Shown here: positions 9,311 to 18,205 of the stretch, piece after piece | Layout of the letters: every line of letters begins with the position of its first letter | Position numbering within the stretch: the stretch's first letter is position 1 | Source: Thermoanaerobaculales bacterium | GTDB taxonomy: Bacteria; Acidobacteriota; Thermoanaerobaculia; Thermoanaerobaculales; Sulfomarinibacteraceae | DNA: 64,000 nt | Direction of reading: 5' to 3' | NCBI GenBank assembly: GCA_025456145.1 | Contig: JALOLD010000028.1 | Location: 1 to 64,000, forward strand | The notes under the pieces: generated by a model | The model's database searches: none | Told to the model about the DNA's origin: nothing | What the model saw: the letters and a program-made list of their open reading frames with translations, nothing else | Made by a program: the position numbers and the translations under genes

Positions 9311-10692
9311 TCGAGAGCTTCCGCAACATCTTCGCCATTCCCGATCTCCGCAAGCGGGTGATCTTCACCTTCGCCCTGCTCGCGGTGTACCGGGTGGGTG
9401 CCTTCATCCCGATCCCCGGCGTCGACCCGTTGGCGATCAAGGAGTTCACCACCGCGGTCGAGGGGACGATGCTCGGCTTCCTCAACCTGTTCTCGGGCGG
9501 CGCTCTCGGCCGGATGACCGTGTTCGCGCTCGGGATCATGCCGTACATCTCGGCGTCGATCATCCTGCAGCTCCTGACCGTGGTCTGGCCCTACCTCGAG
9601 AAGCTCTCGAAGGAGGGCGAGCTCGGTCGGCGCAAGATCACCCAGTACACGCGGTATGGAACGGTCGTCCTGTCGGTCATCCAGGCCTTGGGCATCTCGT
9701 TCTTCCTCGAGCGGACCACCGCCCCGGGCGGCGCCCCGCTCGTTCCCGAGGACCTCCAGGGCTGGGGATTCCGGCTGATGACCGTGCTCACGCTGACCAC
9801 CGGGACGGCCTTCGTCATGTGGCTCGGCGAGCAGATCACCGAGCGCGGGATCGGCAACGGCATCTCGCTGATCATCTTCGCGGGTATCGTGGTCGGTCTT
9901 CCGAGCGCCATCATCAACACCATCACCGACGTTCGGACCGGCAGCCTGAGCGTGATCACGATCGCTCTCCTGCTCGTGTTCATGGTCGGGGTGGTCGCCG
10001 CGATCGTCTACATGGAACGGGCCCAGAGGAGGATCCCGATCCAGTACGCCAAGCGGGTGGTCGGCCGACGGGTCTACGGCGGGCAGAGCACCTATCTGCC
10101 CCTGCGGCTCAACACCGGCGGCGTGATCCCGGTGATCTTCGCCGCCTCGATCATGTCGTTCCCCCAGACCCTCGGCCAGATGATCGACAACCGTTGGCTG
10201 CAGAAGATCACCGAAGCGCTCAACTACGGCGAGCCGCTGTACAACCTCATCTACTTCCTCTCGATCGTCTTCTTCTGCTACTTCTACACCTCGATCATCT
10301 TCAACCCCGAGGACACCGCCGAGAACATGCGCAAGTACGGCGGCTTCATCCCCGGCATCCGACCGGGCAAGCGGACCGCCGAGTTCATCGACCGGATCCT
10401 GACCAGGATCACCCTCGTCGGGGCGCTCTACCTGGCCCTGGTCGCGATCCTCCCGCAGATCCTCATCTCGGGGTTCAAGGTGGCGACCATCCCGTATGTC
10501 GGACCGACCCTCGACGCCGCGCTTCCGCGTTGGTTCACCGAGGGCCTCGGCATCAAGTTCTTCTTCGGCGGCACGTCGCTGCTCATCGTCGTCGGGGTCG
10601 CCATGGACACCGTCAACCAGATCGAGTCGCAGCTCGTCATGCGGCATTACGACGGTTTCATGCGCCGCGGAAGGATCCGCGGGAGACGTTGA
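9307..10692 (+). CDS. secY: Protein translocase subunit SecY
   Basis: 461 residues from a GTG overlapping the rplO stop. It is a ten-span membrane protein forming the channel of the Sec translocon with SecE and SecG; SecD, SecF and YajC are encoded at 53487-56555. Signature blocks are [12 protein letters not shown] in span 1, [17 protein letters not shown] for the plug and lateral-gate region, and the cytoplasmic loop [15 protein letters not shown]. Its last base pairs overlap the adk start as TGATG. Confidence 0.97.
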   Translation: MIESFRNIFAIPDLRKRVIFTFALLAVYRVGAFIPIPGVDPLAIKEFTTAVEGTMLGFLNLFSGGALGRMTVFALGIMPYISASIILQLLTVVWPYLEKLSKEGELGRRKITQYTRYGTVVLSVIQALGISFFLERTTAPGGAPLVPEDLQGWGFRLMTVLTLTTGTAFVMWLGEQITERGIGNGISLIIFAGIVVGLPSAIINTITDVRTGSLSVITIALLLVFMVGVVAAIVYMERAQRRIPIQYAKRVVGRRVYGGQSTYLPLRLNTGGVIPVIFAASIMSFPQTLGQMIDNRWLQKITEALNYGEPLYNLIYFLSIVFFCYFYTSIIFNPEDTAENMRKYGGFIPGIRPGKRTAEFIDRILTRITLVGALYLALVAILPQILISGFKVATIPYVGPTLDAALPRWFTEGLGIKFFFGGTSLLIVVGVAMDTVNQIESQLVMRHYDGFMRRGRIRGRR

Positions 10693-11369
10693 TGACGCCG
10701 ACCTTCTCGAGCCTCAACCTGGTGCTGCTGGGCCCTCCGGGGTCCGGTAAGGGCACGCAGGCACGGCTGTTGGCCGAGCGCTACCAGCTGCCGCACATCT
10801 CCACCGGAGACATGCTGTGGCACGAGGTGGCCAACGGCACCGGGCTCGGCGGCGAGGTCCAGCCGGAGCTCGATCGGGGAGAGCTCGTGTCGGATCGGGT
10901 GATGGGCGGTCTGATCCTGCAGAGGATCGACCGCGACGACTGCGCCCGCGGCTTCATCCTCGACGGCTACCCGCGCCGGCTCGGCCAGGCGGAGCTGCTC
11001 GACGGGATCCTCGCGGAGCTCGGCCGCAGGATCGAGCGGGTGGTGCTGCTCGAGGTGCCCGACGAGGTCATCGTGGCGAGGCTCGGCGGCCGCCTCGTCC
11101 ACCCCGGCTCGAACCGGTCGTACCACGAGATCTTCGACCCGCCGCGGGCCGCCGGGGTCGACGACCTCACCGGCGAGCCCCTCGAGAAGCGCGACGACGA
11201 CCGCGCCGAGATCGTCCGAGAGAGGCTGCGGGTCTACCACGCCCACGCGCGCGGCCTCGCCGACTACTATCGCAACCGGGAGCAGCTGGTGGTGATCGAC
11301 GGCAACCGGTCGATCGCCCTGGTCGCCGAGGACGTCGACCGGTCGGTCGGCGCGAGGGTGGTCGCATGA
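10692..11369 (+). CDS. adk: Adenylate kinase
   Basis: 225 residues from the ATG at 10692. The longer in-frame ORF upstream is a shadow of secY. It interconverts ATP + AMP and 2 ADP in the cytosol. The P-loop is GPPGSGKGT (residues 14-22), the AMP-binding part is STGDMLWHEV, and the NMP-lid hinge is GFILDGYPRR. It has the long LID (LVHPGSNRSYHEIFDPP) without zinc cysteines. It sits between secY and map as in many bacteria. Confidence 0.96.
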   Translation: MTPTFSSLNLVLLGPPGSGKGTQARLLAERYQLPHISTGDMLWHEVANGTGLGGEVQPELDRGELVSDRVMGGLILQRIDRDDCARGFILDGYPRRLGQAELLDGILAELGRRIERVVLLEVPDEVIVARLGGRLVHPGSNRSYHEIFDPPRAAGVDDLTGEPLEKRDDDRAEIVRERLRVYHAHARGLADYYRNREQLVVIDGNRSIALVAEDVDRSVGARVVA

Positions 11370-12118
11370 TCGTCCTCAAGTCCTCCGCCGAGCTCGAGGC
11401 GATGCACCTCGCCAACCGGGTGGTCCACCAGGCGCTTGCCAAGGTCCGCGAGGCGGCCGGCCCGGGCGTCACCACCGCCGAGCTCGACCAGCTCGCCGAA
11501 GAGGTCATTCGGGACGCCGGCGCGGTGCCCGCCTTCAAGGGTTATCGGGGCTTCCCGGCGACGCTGTGCACCTCGGTCAACGACGAGATCGTGCACGGCA
11601 TCCCCTCGTCAAGGGTCCGGCTCGCCGAGGGCGACCTGCTGAGCGTCGACTGCGGGGTCGTGCTCGACGGGTTCTTCGGCGACGCCGCCGTCAGCTTCGG
11701 CATCGGCGATGTCAACGGGGTCGTCGAGCGGCTCGTCGACGTGACCAGACAGTGTCTCGACGACGCGGTCGCGCAGGTCGGGCCCGGTCGGCGGCTCGGG
11801 GACATCGGTGCGGCGGTCCAGCGCCGGGCCGAGGGCAGCGGGTTCGGCGTGGTCCGCGAGTTCGTCGGCCACGGGATCGGCCGTGAGCTGCACGAGGAGC
11901 CCCAGGTTCCCAACTACGGCCAGCCCGGCCGCGGCCAGGTCATGCGACCCGGGCTGGTGCTCGCCATCGAGCCGATGATCACCGCCGGATCGTGGCGGGT
12001 CAAGGTCGATGACGACGGCTGGACAGCGAGGACCGAAGACGGTAAACTCGCTGCCCATTTTGAGTTCTCGGTGGCGGTCACGCCAGACGGCCATCGTGTG
12101 CTCGGTCTCGAGGAGTGA
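11366..12118 (+). CDS. map: Methionine aminopeptidase, type I
   Basis: 250 residues from the ATG overlapping the adk stop. It removes the initiator methionine from new proteins. The metal ligands are recognisable: the two Asp in [19 protein letters not shown], His in [15 protein letters not shown], Glu in LAIEPM, and Glu in HFEFSVAV. There is no N-terminal zinc finger, so it is the short bacterial form. It is co-translated with adk and infA in the alpha part of the cluster. Confidence 0.96.
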   Translation: MIVLKSSAELEAMHLANRVVHQALAKVREAAGPGVTTAELDQLAEEVIRDAGAVPAFKGYRGFPATLCTSVNDEIVHGIPSSRVRLAEGDLLSVDCGVVLDGFFGDAAVSFGIGDVNGVVERLVDVTRQCLDDAVAQVGPGRRLGDIGAAVQRRAEGSGFGVVREFVGHGIGRELHEEPQVPNYGQPGRGQVMRPGLVLAIEPMITAGSWRVKVDDDGWTARTEDGKLAAHFEFSVAVTPDGHRVLGLEE

Positions 12119-12122
12119 TCGG

Positions 12123-12341
12123 ATGGCCAAGGAAGAAGCGATCGAGGTGGTCGCATCGGTGGTCGAGCCTCTGCCCAACGCGATGTTCCGCGTCGAGCTC
12201 GAGAACGGCCACGAGGTGCTGGCCCACATCTCGGGGAAGATGCGAAAGCACTTCATCCGTATTCTTCCTGGCGACAAGGTTCTGGTAGAGCTCTCGCCCT
12301 ACGATCTCAAGCGTGGGCGGATCGTCTACCGCTACAAGTAG
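12123..12341 (+). CDS. infA: Translation initiation factor IF-1
   Basis: 72 residues from the ATG at 12123, the invariant length of IF-1. The S1-type OB fold shows [40 protein letters not shown] and [15 protein letters not shown]. It binds the 30S A site during initiation. The start lies 4 nt after map, and upstream in-frame codons belong to the map region. Confidence 0.97.
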   Translation: MAKEEAIEVVASVVEPLPNAMFRVELENGHEVLAHISGKMRKHFIRILPGDKVLVELSPYDLKRGRIVYRYK

Positions 12342-12357
12342 GCGAGAGGGGGCGACG

Positions 12358-12471
12358 ATGAAGGTTCGTCCGTCGGTCAAACGCATGTGCTCCAAGTGCA
12401 AGATCATCCGCCGCAAGGGCGTCATCCGGGTTCTCTGCGAGAACCCCAAACACAAGCAGCGTCAGGGCTGA
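12358..12471 (+). CDS. rpmJ: 50S ribosomal protein L36, zinc form
   Basis: A 37-codon gene that is easy to miss. It reads [20 protein letters not shown] and ends in [11 protein letters not shown] before TGA. The spacing of Cys11, Cys14, Cys27 and His32 makes the zinc ribbon of the C+ form. GAGAGGGGGCGACG precedes the ATG. L36 stabilises 23S rRNA folding. Its place between infA and rpsM is canonical. Confidence 0.96.
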   Translation: MKVRPSVKRMCSKCKIIRRKGVIRVLCENPKHKQRQG

Positions 12472-12486
12472 TCGGGGAGGAGAGCG

Positions 12487-12867
12487 GTGGCACGCATAGC
12501 AGGTGTTGAACTGCCGTCGACCAAGCGGGTCGAGATCGGCCTGACCTACATCTACGGCATCGGCCGGACCCGCGCCCGGCGGATCCTCGGCAAGGCCGGG
12601 GTCGAGATGGACATCAAGGTGAAGGACCTGTCCGAGGACGAGGTTCTCAGGATCCAGCGGGTGATTCAGGAGGAGGGTGGTGTCGAGGGCGACCTGCGCA
12701 AGGAGGTCGCCATGAACATCAAACGCCTCATCGAGATCGGCTGCTACCGCGGTATCCGCCACCGCCGGGGTCTGCCGGTGCGGGGCCAACGTACCCACAC
12801 CAACGCCCGCGGGCGCAAGGGGCCGCGGCGCCAGGCCATCGCCGGCAAGAAGAAAGCCTCGAAGTAG
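12487..12867 (+). CDS. rpsM: 30S ribosomal protein S13
   Basis: 126 residues from a GTG with GGGGAGGAGAGC upstream. It starts [20 protein letters not shown]. The [20 protein letters not shown] segment towards the end is the part of S13 that contacts P-site tRNA. It forms the head side of bridges to L5. Confidence 0.97.
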   Translation: MARIAGVELPSTKRVEIGLTYIYGIGRTRARRILGKAGVEMDIKVKDLSEDEVLRIQRVIQEEGGVEGDLRKEVAMNIKRLIEIGCYRGIRHRRGLPVRGQRTHTNARGRKGPRRQAIAGKKKASK

Positions 12868-12882
12868 GGCAGGAGAGCACCC

Positions 12883-13278
12883 ATGGCCAAGGAACGCAAA
12901 GCAGTGCGCAAGCCGCGGCGCGAACGCAAGAGCGTGCCGCACGCGGTCGCGCACATCCACGCCTCGTTCAACAACACGATCGTGACCTTCGCCGATCCGA
13001 GCGGCGGCACCCTGTGCTGGTCCTCGGGCGGCCGGATCGGCTACAAGGGATCGCGCAAGGGCACCCCCTACGCCGCCCAGCTGGCGTCGAAGAACGCCGC
13101 CGAGCAGGCCCAGGACAGCGGCGTGCGCAGCGTCGACATCCTGGTCAAGGGCCCCGGCCCCGGCCGCGAGTCGGCGATCCGCGCGGTCGCTGCGACCGGG
13201 CTCGAGATCAAGAGCATTCGCGACGTGACGCCGATTCCGCACAACGGGTGCCGGCCGCGCAAGCGGCGCCGGGTCTGA
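12883..13278 (+). CDS. rpsK: 30S ribosomal protein S11
   Basis: 131 residues, with [20 protein letters not shown] and ending in [19 protein letters not shown]. It binds the 30S platform next to S18 and the 3' end of 16S rRNA. It is followed after 10 nt by rpsD. Confidence 0.97.
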   Translation: MAKERKAVRKPRRERKSVPHAVAHIHASFNNTIVTFADPSGGTLCWSSGGRIGYKGSRKGTPYAAQLASKNAAEQAQDSGVRSVDILVKGPGPGRESAIRAVAATGLEIKSIRDVTPIPHNGCRPRKRRRV

Positions 13279-13288
13279 GGAGAAGAAA

Positions 13289-13918
13289 ATGGCTCGATAC
13301 AGAGGACCGGTCTGTCGGCTGTGCCGCCGCGAGGGCATGAAGCTCTTTCTGAAGGGCGAGCGCTGCTACAAGGAGAAGTGCGCCATCGAGCGCCGCAACG
13401 TGCCTCCCGGCCAGCACGGGGCGAACCGCCGCCGCAAGGTGCGCGCCTATGGCCTGCAGCTGCGCGAGAAGCAGAAGCTGCGCCGGATCTACGGGCTGCT
13501 CGAGGGTCAGTTCCGCCGCACCTTCGACTCGGCCAACCGGCAGCGCGGCGTGACCGGCGAGAACCTGCTCAACCTGCTCGAGCTGCGTTTGGACAACGTC
13601 GTGTACTCCCTCGGCTTCGCGACCTCGCGCAGCCAGGCGCGCCAGCTCGTGCGGCACGGCCATATCGAGGTCAACGGCCGCCGGGTCGACGTCCCGTCGT
13701 TCCGGGTCAAGCCGACGATGGTGATCACGGTCCGGGAGCGCAGCCGGAAGGTCCCGTCGATCACCGACGCGGTCGAGTTCGCCCAGGGGCGGGGCATCCC
13801 GCCGTGGCTCGAGCTCGATGGCGCCGCGCTGACCGGCAAGGTGCTCGAGATCCCGAGCCGCGAGGACATCAGGTTCCCGATCCAAGAGCAGCTCATCGTC
13901 GAGCTCTACTCCCGATAG
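13289..13918 (+). CDS. rpsD: 30S ribosomal protein S4, zinc form
   Basis: 209 residues. The N-terminal cysteines CRLC (about 9-12) and CYKEKC (about 26-31) form the zinc knuckle of C+ S4 proteins. The S4 RNA-binding domain is at [20 protein letters not shown] and [21 protein letters not shown]4 nucleates 30S assembly and in E. coli represses the alpha operon; no such control can be seen directly here. Confidence 0.97.
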   Translation: MARYRGPVCRLCRREGMKLFLKGERCYKEKCAIERRNVPPGQHGANRRRKVRAYGLQLREKQKLRRIYGLLEGQFRRTFDSANRQRGVTGENLLNLLELRLDNVVYSLGFATSRSQARQLVRHGHIEVNGRRVDVPSFRVKPTMVITVRERSRKVPSITDAVEFAQGRGIPPWLELDGAALTGKVLEIPSREDIRFPIQEQLIVELYSR

Positions 13919-13930
13919 GCTGGAGGTTGC

Positions 13931-14890
13931 ATGATCTGGCACGAGTTTCAGCGGCCGTCGCAGGTCCAGCCCGAGGAGGAGGGACGCTCCGAGACCTTCG
14001 CCCGGTTCGTCGCGCAGCCGTTCGAACGCGGCTGGGGGACCACGGTGGGCAACGCGCTGCGCCGCGCCCTGCTGTCGTCGATCCCCGGCGCCGCCATCAC
14101 CGCGGTCAAGATCGAGGGCGCTGACCACGAGTTCTCCGCGGTCCCCGGCGTCGTCGAGGACGTCACCGACATCATCCTCAACCTCAAGAAGATCCCGCTC
14201 AAGATCAACGGTCAGGAGCCGGTCTTCCTCACCCTCGACGCCAAGGGTCCGGGCGACATCACCGCGGGTCAGCTCGCCGGCTCGCACCTGGTCGAGGTCA
14301 TCGACCCCTCGGTCCACATCGCCACGCTGTCGGTCGACGGCGAGCTCAAGATGTCGTTGCGGGCGGTCCCGGGCCGCGGCTATATCCAGGCCGAGGAGAA
14401 CCAGACCGAGGACCTCGACGTCGGCTTCATCCCGATCGACTCCGCCCACTCGCCGGTGACCAGGGCCAACTTCCGCGTCGAGATGGCGCGGCTCGGACGG
14501 ATGACCAACTACGAGCGGCTGGTGCTCGAGGTCTGGACCAACGGCACCATCGGACCGGAGGAGGCGCTCAGCCAGGCGGCGCAGCTGGTCCAGGGGCACA
14601 TGGACATCTACGCCCGCCTGTCGACGGTCGAGGAGATGGAGAGCGTCGCGGCGGCCGCGAGCGACAGCGAGGAGGAGAGCGTGCTCGACGCCAGCATCGA
14701 CTCCCTCGAGCTCTCGATCCGGTCGATGAACTGTCTCAAGAACGCCAACATCCGCACCCTGCGCGATCTCGTCGCGCGGAGCGAGAAGGACATGGTCGAG
14801 ATCCGTAACTTCGGCGAGAAGTCGCTCAAAGAGGTGCGCGACAAGCTCGAGATGCTCGGGCTCGGCTTCGGGATGAACCTGGATCTGTAG
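13931..14890 (+). CDS. rpoA: RNA polymerase alpha subunit
   Basis: 319 residues with both domains. The N-terminal dimerisation domain includes ARFVAQPFERGWGTTVGNAL and RRALLSSIPGAAITAVKIEG. The C-terminal domain (about 255-319) contains LELSIRSMNCLKNANIRTLR and the helix-hairpin-helix end, which binds UP elements and activators. It stands between rpsD and rplQ as in the classic alpha operon. Confidence 0.97.
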   Translation: MIWHEFQRPSQVQPEEEGRSETFARFVAQPFERGWGTTVGNALRRALLSSIPGAAITAVKIEGADHEFSAVPGVVEDVTDIILNLKKIPLKINGQEPVFLTLDAKGPGDITAGQLAGSHLVEVIDPSVHIATLSVDGELKMSLRAVPGRGYIQAEENQTEDLDVGFIPIDSAHSPVTRANFRVEMARLGRMTNYERLVLEVWTNGTIGPEEALSQAAQLVQGHMDIYARLSTVEEMESVAAAASDSEEESVLDASIDSLELSIRSMNCLKNANIRTLRDLVARSEKDMVEIRNFGEKSLKEVRDKLEMLGLGFGMNLDL

Positions 14891-14892
14891 CA

Positions 14893-14924
14893 GTCGGCTG
14901 GCGGCTCTCGGCTGTCAGCTCGAG
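14893..14924 (+). repeat. CGGCT-rich degenerate repeat between rpoA and rplQ
   Basis: The only real gap inside the alpha part (72 nt) contains GTCGGCTGGCGGCTCTCGGC followed by TGTCAGCTCGAGG. This is a string of GGCT/AGCT-type pentamers unlike the surrounding coding sequence. Similar strings are common as dispersed intergenic repeats in high-GC environmental genomes (general recollection). It may also be a simple spacer. Confidence 0.35.
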
Positions 14925-14962
14925 GTCGGCACACGCCGGCAGAGTGAATCACGGAGTAATCG

Positions 14963-15526
14963 ATGCGACATCGAGTTCAAGGACGAAAGCTGGGGCGCAC
15001 GTCGTCCCACCGCAAGGCGCTGTTCCGCAACCAGCTGACCGCGCTCTTCGAGCACGAGAGGATCGTCACGACCCTCGCCAAGGCCAAGGAGCTCCGCCCG
15101 CTCGCCGAGCGGATGGTCACCGTCGCCCGCACCGACACCCTGGCCGCCCGTCGCCGGGTCGCCACGGTGGTCCAGGACAGGGAGATCGCCAAGCGGCTGT
15201 TCGACGAGATCGCGCCCCGCTTCGCCGACCGCCCGGGCGGCTACACCCGGATCCTCCGGCTCGGCCGGCGGCGCGGCGACAACGCCGAGCTGGCGATCAT
15301 CGAGTTCGTCGACTATGAGCTCAGCGAGCACCAGGAGTCGGGCGACGGCCAGGCCAAGAAGGGCTCGCTGCTCGACCGGGCCAAGGGCATGTTCGGCGGC
15401 GGCGCCGCCAAGACCCCGGCCGACGCCGGCGCCGGCGAGGCCGGCGACGAGCCGGTCTCGGCCGAGCCGGTTGCCGCGGCTGGCGACGCGGGGGACAAGA
15501 CCGGGGCGCCGACCGGGAAGGCCTGA
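14963..15526 (+). CDS. rplQ: 50S ribosomal protein L17 with C-terminal extension
   Basis: 187 residues. Residues 1-120 are ordinary L17 ([20 protein letters not shown], then [20 protein letters not shown]). From about 125 a 60-residue tail rich in Ala, Gly, Asp and Glu follows, with one basic stretch ([19 protein letters not shown]). The conserved part lies at the tunnel exit of the 50S subunit. The tail is likely disordered and has no recognised function. It is the last gene of the superoperon and is followed by a strong hairpin. Confidence 0.95.
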   Translation: MRHRVQGRKLGRTSSHRKALFRNQLTALFEHERIVTTLAKAKELRPLAERMVTVARTDTLAARRRVATVVQDREIAKRLFDEIAPRFADRPGGYTRILRLGRRRGDNAELAIIEFVDYELSEHQESGDGQAKKGSLLDRAKGMFGGGAAKTPADAGAGEAGDEPVSAEPVAAAGDAGDKTGAPTGKA

Positions 15527-15556
15527 CCGGATACCCCGGGCCCCGTCCGGGCACGG

Positions 15557-15613
15557 ATCGTGACGCCGCGGCTCGCGCCGCGGCGTCGCCGTCTCGGTCG
15601 TCGTGTCACGATC
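15557..15613. terminator. Bidirectional terminator-type hairpins between rplQ and the lipoprotein gene
   Basis: A perfect 11-bp stem, GACGCCGCGGC (15562-15572) with GCCGCGGCGTC (15577-15587) and a TCGC loop, lies between two convergent genes. An outer inverted repeat GATCGTGAC (15557-15565) / GTCACGATC (15605-15613) encloses it. There is no long T-run, so the class (intrinsic or Rho-assisted) is uncertain. Confidence 0.7.
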
Positions 15614-16214
15614 AGGCGGTCGGCTCGATGTTGGCGAGCAGCTCGCGGAAGATCGCCAGCCGGTCCTCGAGGCTGACCGATCCCTCGGGCCCGACCGAGA
15701 ACAGGATCAGGGTCCCGCCGGTCGTCGGGTGGACCGCATAGAGCCTGACGTCCTCGAAGGGCGCTCCGTCCTGCGGGTAGGTCGCGCTCGCCCACCGCGC
15801 CGAGCCGACCGCGGTCTCGAGCTCGCCGGACGGACCGAGGACGCCTCCCGGGTGGCGGCCGACCATCTCCGCGAAGGTCTCGGGGCTGACCGGCGAGATC
15901 GCCGGCGAGTCGGGGATCGCGGCGACGAAGGTGTAGTGCAGGGTCGGGTGGGTCCGGTCGGTCAGCTCCAGCCAGTGCTCGCCGTTGTAGGTGACGACCA
16001 GCCCGGACGGCGCGGTCTTGAGCGTGATGCCGATCTCGGGGTTGCTCTGCGGCAGCTCGAGCTCGTCGAGGGGCCACTCCTCCTCCACGGTCGTGATCTC
16101 CTCGTCGACCGGGGGCGCCTCCTCCGGCGCCCGGCCGCAGCCCGGCAGCAGGCCGAGCGAGGCCGCGAGGGCGAGGGTGAGGACGAGACTCGCGGTGCGG
16201 TAGCGACCGTGCAT
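15612..16214 (-). CDS. Putative lipoprotein, unknown function
   Basis: 200 residues from the ATG at 16214, chosen because GGAGGG lies 6 nt upstream and a lipoprotein signal peptide follows at once: a basic MHGRYR, a hydrophobic stretch, then the lipobox LLPGC with Cys at about 26. The mature part begins with an acidic Pro/Glu linker and a compact domain containing GLVVTYNGEHWLELTDRTHP and later TLILFSVGPEGSVSLEDRLA. No named family is recognised; the fold resembles small envelope proteins with a PsbP-like or substrate-binding look, which is only an impression. It lies 47 nt downstream of the nuclease gene and is probably co-transcribed with it. Confidence 0.75.
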   Translation of the reverse strand: MHGRYRTASLVLTLALAASLGLLPGCGRAPEEAPPVDEEITTVEEEWPLDELELPQSNPEIGITLKTAPSGLVVTYNGEHWLELTDRTHPTLHYTFVAAIPDSPAISPVSPETFAEMVGRHPGGVLGPSGELETAVGSARWASATYPQDGAPFEDVRLYAVHPTTGGTLILFSVGPEGSVSLEDRLAIFRELLANIEPTA

Positions 16215-16261
16215 GGCGAACCCTCCGGATCGGTCGCCGGCCATTCTCGCCGAACCGACCC

Positions 16262-17650
16262 TCAGATCGCGATCGTCGCTCCGAGCTCGGGGATCTCGGG
16301 CCGCCAGCCGAGCTCGTCGGCGAGCCGGGCGGCGAGGGCCTGCTGGGCCTGGTACTCGCCGTGGATCAGGTAGACCGCCTCGGGCTCGCGGTCGCGCCGG
16401 GCGAGCCACAGCACCAGCTCGCCGGCGTCGGCATGCGCCGACAGCCCGCTGACCTGGCTGACGTGGGCGTTGACCGGGACCCACTCGCCGTGGATCTTGA
16501 CCTCGGGCTCGCCCTCGACGAGCCGCCGGCCCTTGGTCCCCTCGGCCTGGTAGCCGACGAAGATGACGCTGTTGCGCGGGTCGGGGAGGCGCAGCTTGAG
16601 GTGGTGCAGGATCCGGCCGCCGGTCGCCATCCCCGAGGCCGAGATGATGATCGCCGGTCCGTCGAGCTCGTTGAGCTTGCGCGAGTCGGCCGAGGTCGGG
16701 GCGAACTGGAGGCTGGGCGGGACGATCGGGTTGACCTGGTCCGCGAGGTACTGGCGCATCTCGGCGTCGTGCTCGGACAGGGCGCGGCTGTAGAGCGCGG
16801 TCGCCTCGATCCCCATCGGGCTGTCGAGGAAGATCGGGATCTCGGGCAGGTCGCCGTCGGTGATGAGCTCGTTGAGCAGGAAGAGCAGCTCCTGGGTTCG
16901 GTCGACCGCGAACGCCGGGATGAGGATCACCCCGCCGCGGGCGAGCCCGGCCGAGACCGCCTCGGCGAGCGCGACCGCCGGGTCGTCGGCGCCGTGGAAA
17001 CGGTCGCCATAGGTCGACTCGAGGAAGAGCACGTCCGAGCCCGGGTAGGGCGAGGGCTCGCGGAGGATCGGCACGCCGTAACGGCCGACGTCGCCGGAGA
17101 AGTAGACGGTCTTCCTGTCGCCCCCCGAGACCTTGGTCTCGAGCTCGACCGCGGCGGCGCCGAGGATGTGGCCCTGACGGTGGAAGCGGAAGCGGATCCC
17201 GGGGTGGAGGCGTCGCCACTCGTCGAAGGCGACCGGCTCGAGCAGCTTGAGCGCGGCGCGGGCGTCGGCGGCGCGGAACAGCGGCAGGGCGGGCGAGTGC
17301 TTCGAGTAGCCCTCCTTGTTGGCGTAGCGCGCCTCCTCCTCCTGGATGTGGGCCGCATCGGGGAGCAGGACGCGGAGCAGGTCTCGGGTCGGCGGGGTGC
17401 AGTAGACCGGCCCCCGGAAGCCCTGGCGGACGAGCCGGGGCAGCCACCCCGAGTGGTCGATGTGGGCATGGGTCAGGACCACCGCGCCGACCTGCCGCGG
17501 CGGGAAGGGCAGCCGCCGCCAGTTGCGGCGGCGGTTCTCCGCCGGACCCTGGAAGAGCCCGCAGTCGACCATCGCCGCGAACTGCTTCCACTCGAGCAGG
17601 TACTTCGAGCCCGTCACGCACCGCCCCGCACCGAGCACCGTCAGCTTCAT
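16262..17650 (-). CDS. Beta-CASP metallo-beta-lactamase RNA-processing nuclease
   Basis: 462 residues from the ATG at 17650, which has GGAGGTCCG just upstream. The longer upstream frame only reads through a repeat. The metallo-beta-lactamase core carries HAHIDHSG (His61, His63, Asp65, His66) for the zinc pair. The beta-CASP domain covers about 180-370 and includes PAFAVDRTQELLFLL and SASGMATGGRILHHL. The C-terminal part has VGYQAEGTKGRRLVEGE and SAHADAGELVLWL, typical of the RMMBL segment. This is the CPSF73/YsH-type family of exo/endoribonucleases found in bacteria and archaea. The substrate is unknown. It is followed by the lipoprotein gene. Confidence 0.93.
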   Translation of the reverse strand: MKLTVLGAGRCVTGSKYLLEWKQFAAMVDCGLFQGPAENRRRNWRRLPFPPRQVGAVVLTHAHIDHSGWLPRLVRQGFRGPVYCTPPTRDLLRVLLPDAAHIQEEEARYANKEGYSKHSPALPLFRAADARAALKLLEPVAFDEWRRLHPGIRFRFHRQGHILGAAAVELETKVSGGDRKTVYFSGDVGRYGVPILREPSPYPGSDVLFLESTYGDRFHGADDPAVALAEAVSAGLARGGVILIPAFAVDRTQELLFLLNELITDGDLPEIPIFLDSPMGIEATALYSRALSEHDAEMRQYLADQVNPIVPPSLQFAPTSADSRKLNELDGPAIIISASGMATGGRILHHLKLRLPDPRNSVIFVGYQAEGTKGRRLVEGEPEVKIHGEWVPVNAHVSQVSGLSAHADAGELVLWLARRDREPEAVYLIHGEYQAQQALAARLADELGWRPEIPELGATIAI

Positions 17651-17666
17651 CGGACCTCCGGCGGCT

Positions 17667-17672
17667 ATCCTA
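17667..17672 (-). promoter_or_regulatory. Possible -10 element of the beta-CASP nuclease gene
   Basis: Minus-strand TAGGAT lies 16 nt before the ATG at 17650, leaving room for the GGAGGT binding site. No convincing -35 is seen because the upstream DNA is a tandem repeat. Confidence 0.4.
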
Positions 17673-17675
17673 CCG

Positions 17676-17738
17676 CGTCCGAGTCCGCGTCCGACTCCGC
17701 GTCCGAGTCCGCGTCCGAGTCCGCGTCCGAACTGTGTT
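17676..17738 (+). repeat. Tandem array of the 12-bp unit GTCCGAGTCCGC
   Basis: About five copies of a 12-bp unit, one with a GAC variant, directly upstream of the beta-CASP nuclease gene. On the minus strand it reads as GCGGAC/TCGGAC hexamers. Such arrays are prone to slippage. Confidence 0.8.
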
Positions 17739-18102
17739 TCTCCCCGATGATGGTGCCGGAGCTGTGGAGCAGGCTTCCGGCATGTCTCCCGCGAAGGCGA
17801 TCCAGAAACACGGGGAGCACAGAGAACAACGGTGATCCCACGGGGATCGTCCCGCGAGCCTGGGATTGACCGGAATCGCCGGGCCCAACCGACGAGTTGG
17901 ATCCTGCGATGACTCAGACCACGCGCCATGGCCTCTCCGTGGTTCCCCGTGTCCACCGTGTTTCAACGGAGTTCGCTGCGGCGTACCGGCCCGGCTCGCC
18001 GCCACATGGGCGGAGAGCCGGGGAGAAGGCACCGAGTCATCGCAGCCATCTTGGCGAGCGTCTCACGCCCTTCGACGTACGACCGACGACTCACCGTTCA
18101 TC

Positions 18103-18142
18103 GGACGCGGACGCGGACGCGGACTCGGGGTCGGACGCGGGG
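18103..18142 (+). repeat. Tandem GCGGAC hexamer array
   Basis: Roughly six GGACGC/GGACTC hexamers upstream of the promoter of the next gene. They are in inverted orientation to the array near 17700. Confidence 0.7.
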
Positions 18143-18146
18143 GCGC

Positions 18147-18175
18147 TGGACTCACGCCGCGGCGCGTCGTAGAAT
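18147..18175 (+). promoter_or_regulatory. Sigma-70-type promoter for the DUF883-like gene
   Basis: TGGACT (18147-18152), a 17-nt spacer, then TAGAAT (18170-18175). The start codon is 30 nt further on, with AGAGGAGGACG as ribosome binding site. Both boxes and the spacing fit the housekeeping consensus. Confidence 0.6.
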
Positions 18176-18205
18176 GGGGCGGTCCCACACCAGAGGAGGA
18201 CGAAA

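Larger units (their letters stand above)
17651..18205. other. 555-bp intergenic region with nested inverted repeats
   Basis: No credible gene lies here. The left end holds a tandem array of GTCCGAGTCCGC units (about 17676-17738). The right end holds GCGGAC units (about 18103-18142), the reverse complement of the first array. Between them AAACACGGGGAGCACAGAG (about 17812) and, in opposite orientation, CTCTCCGTGGTTCCCCGTGT (about 17933) form a second, imperfect inverted pair. The far right end carries the promoter of the next gene. Open frames here are only read-through of the repeats. Confidence 0.7.
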
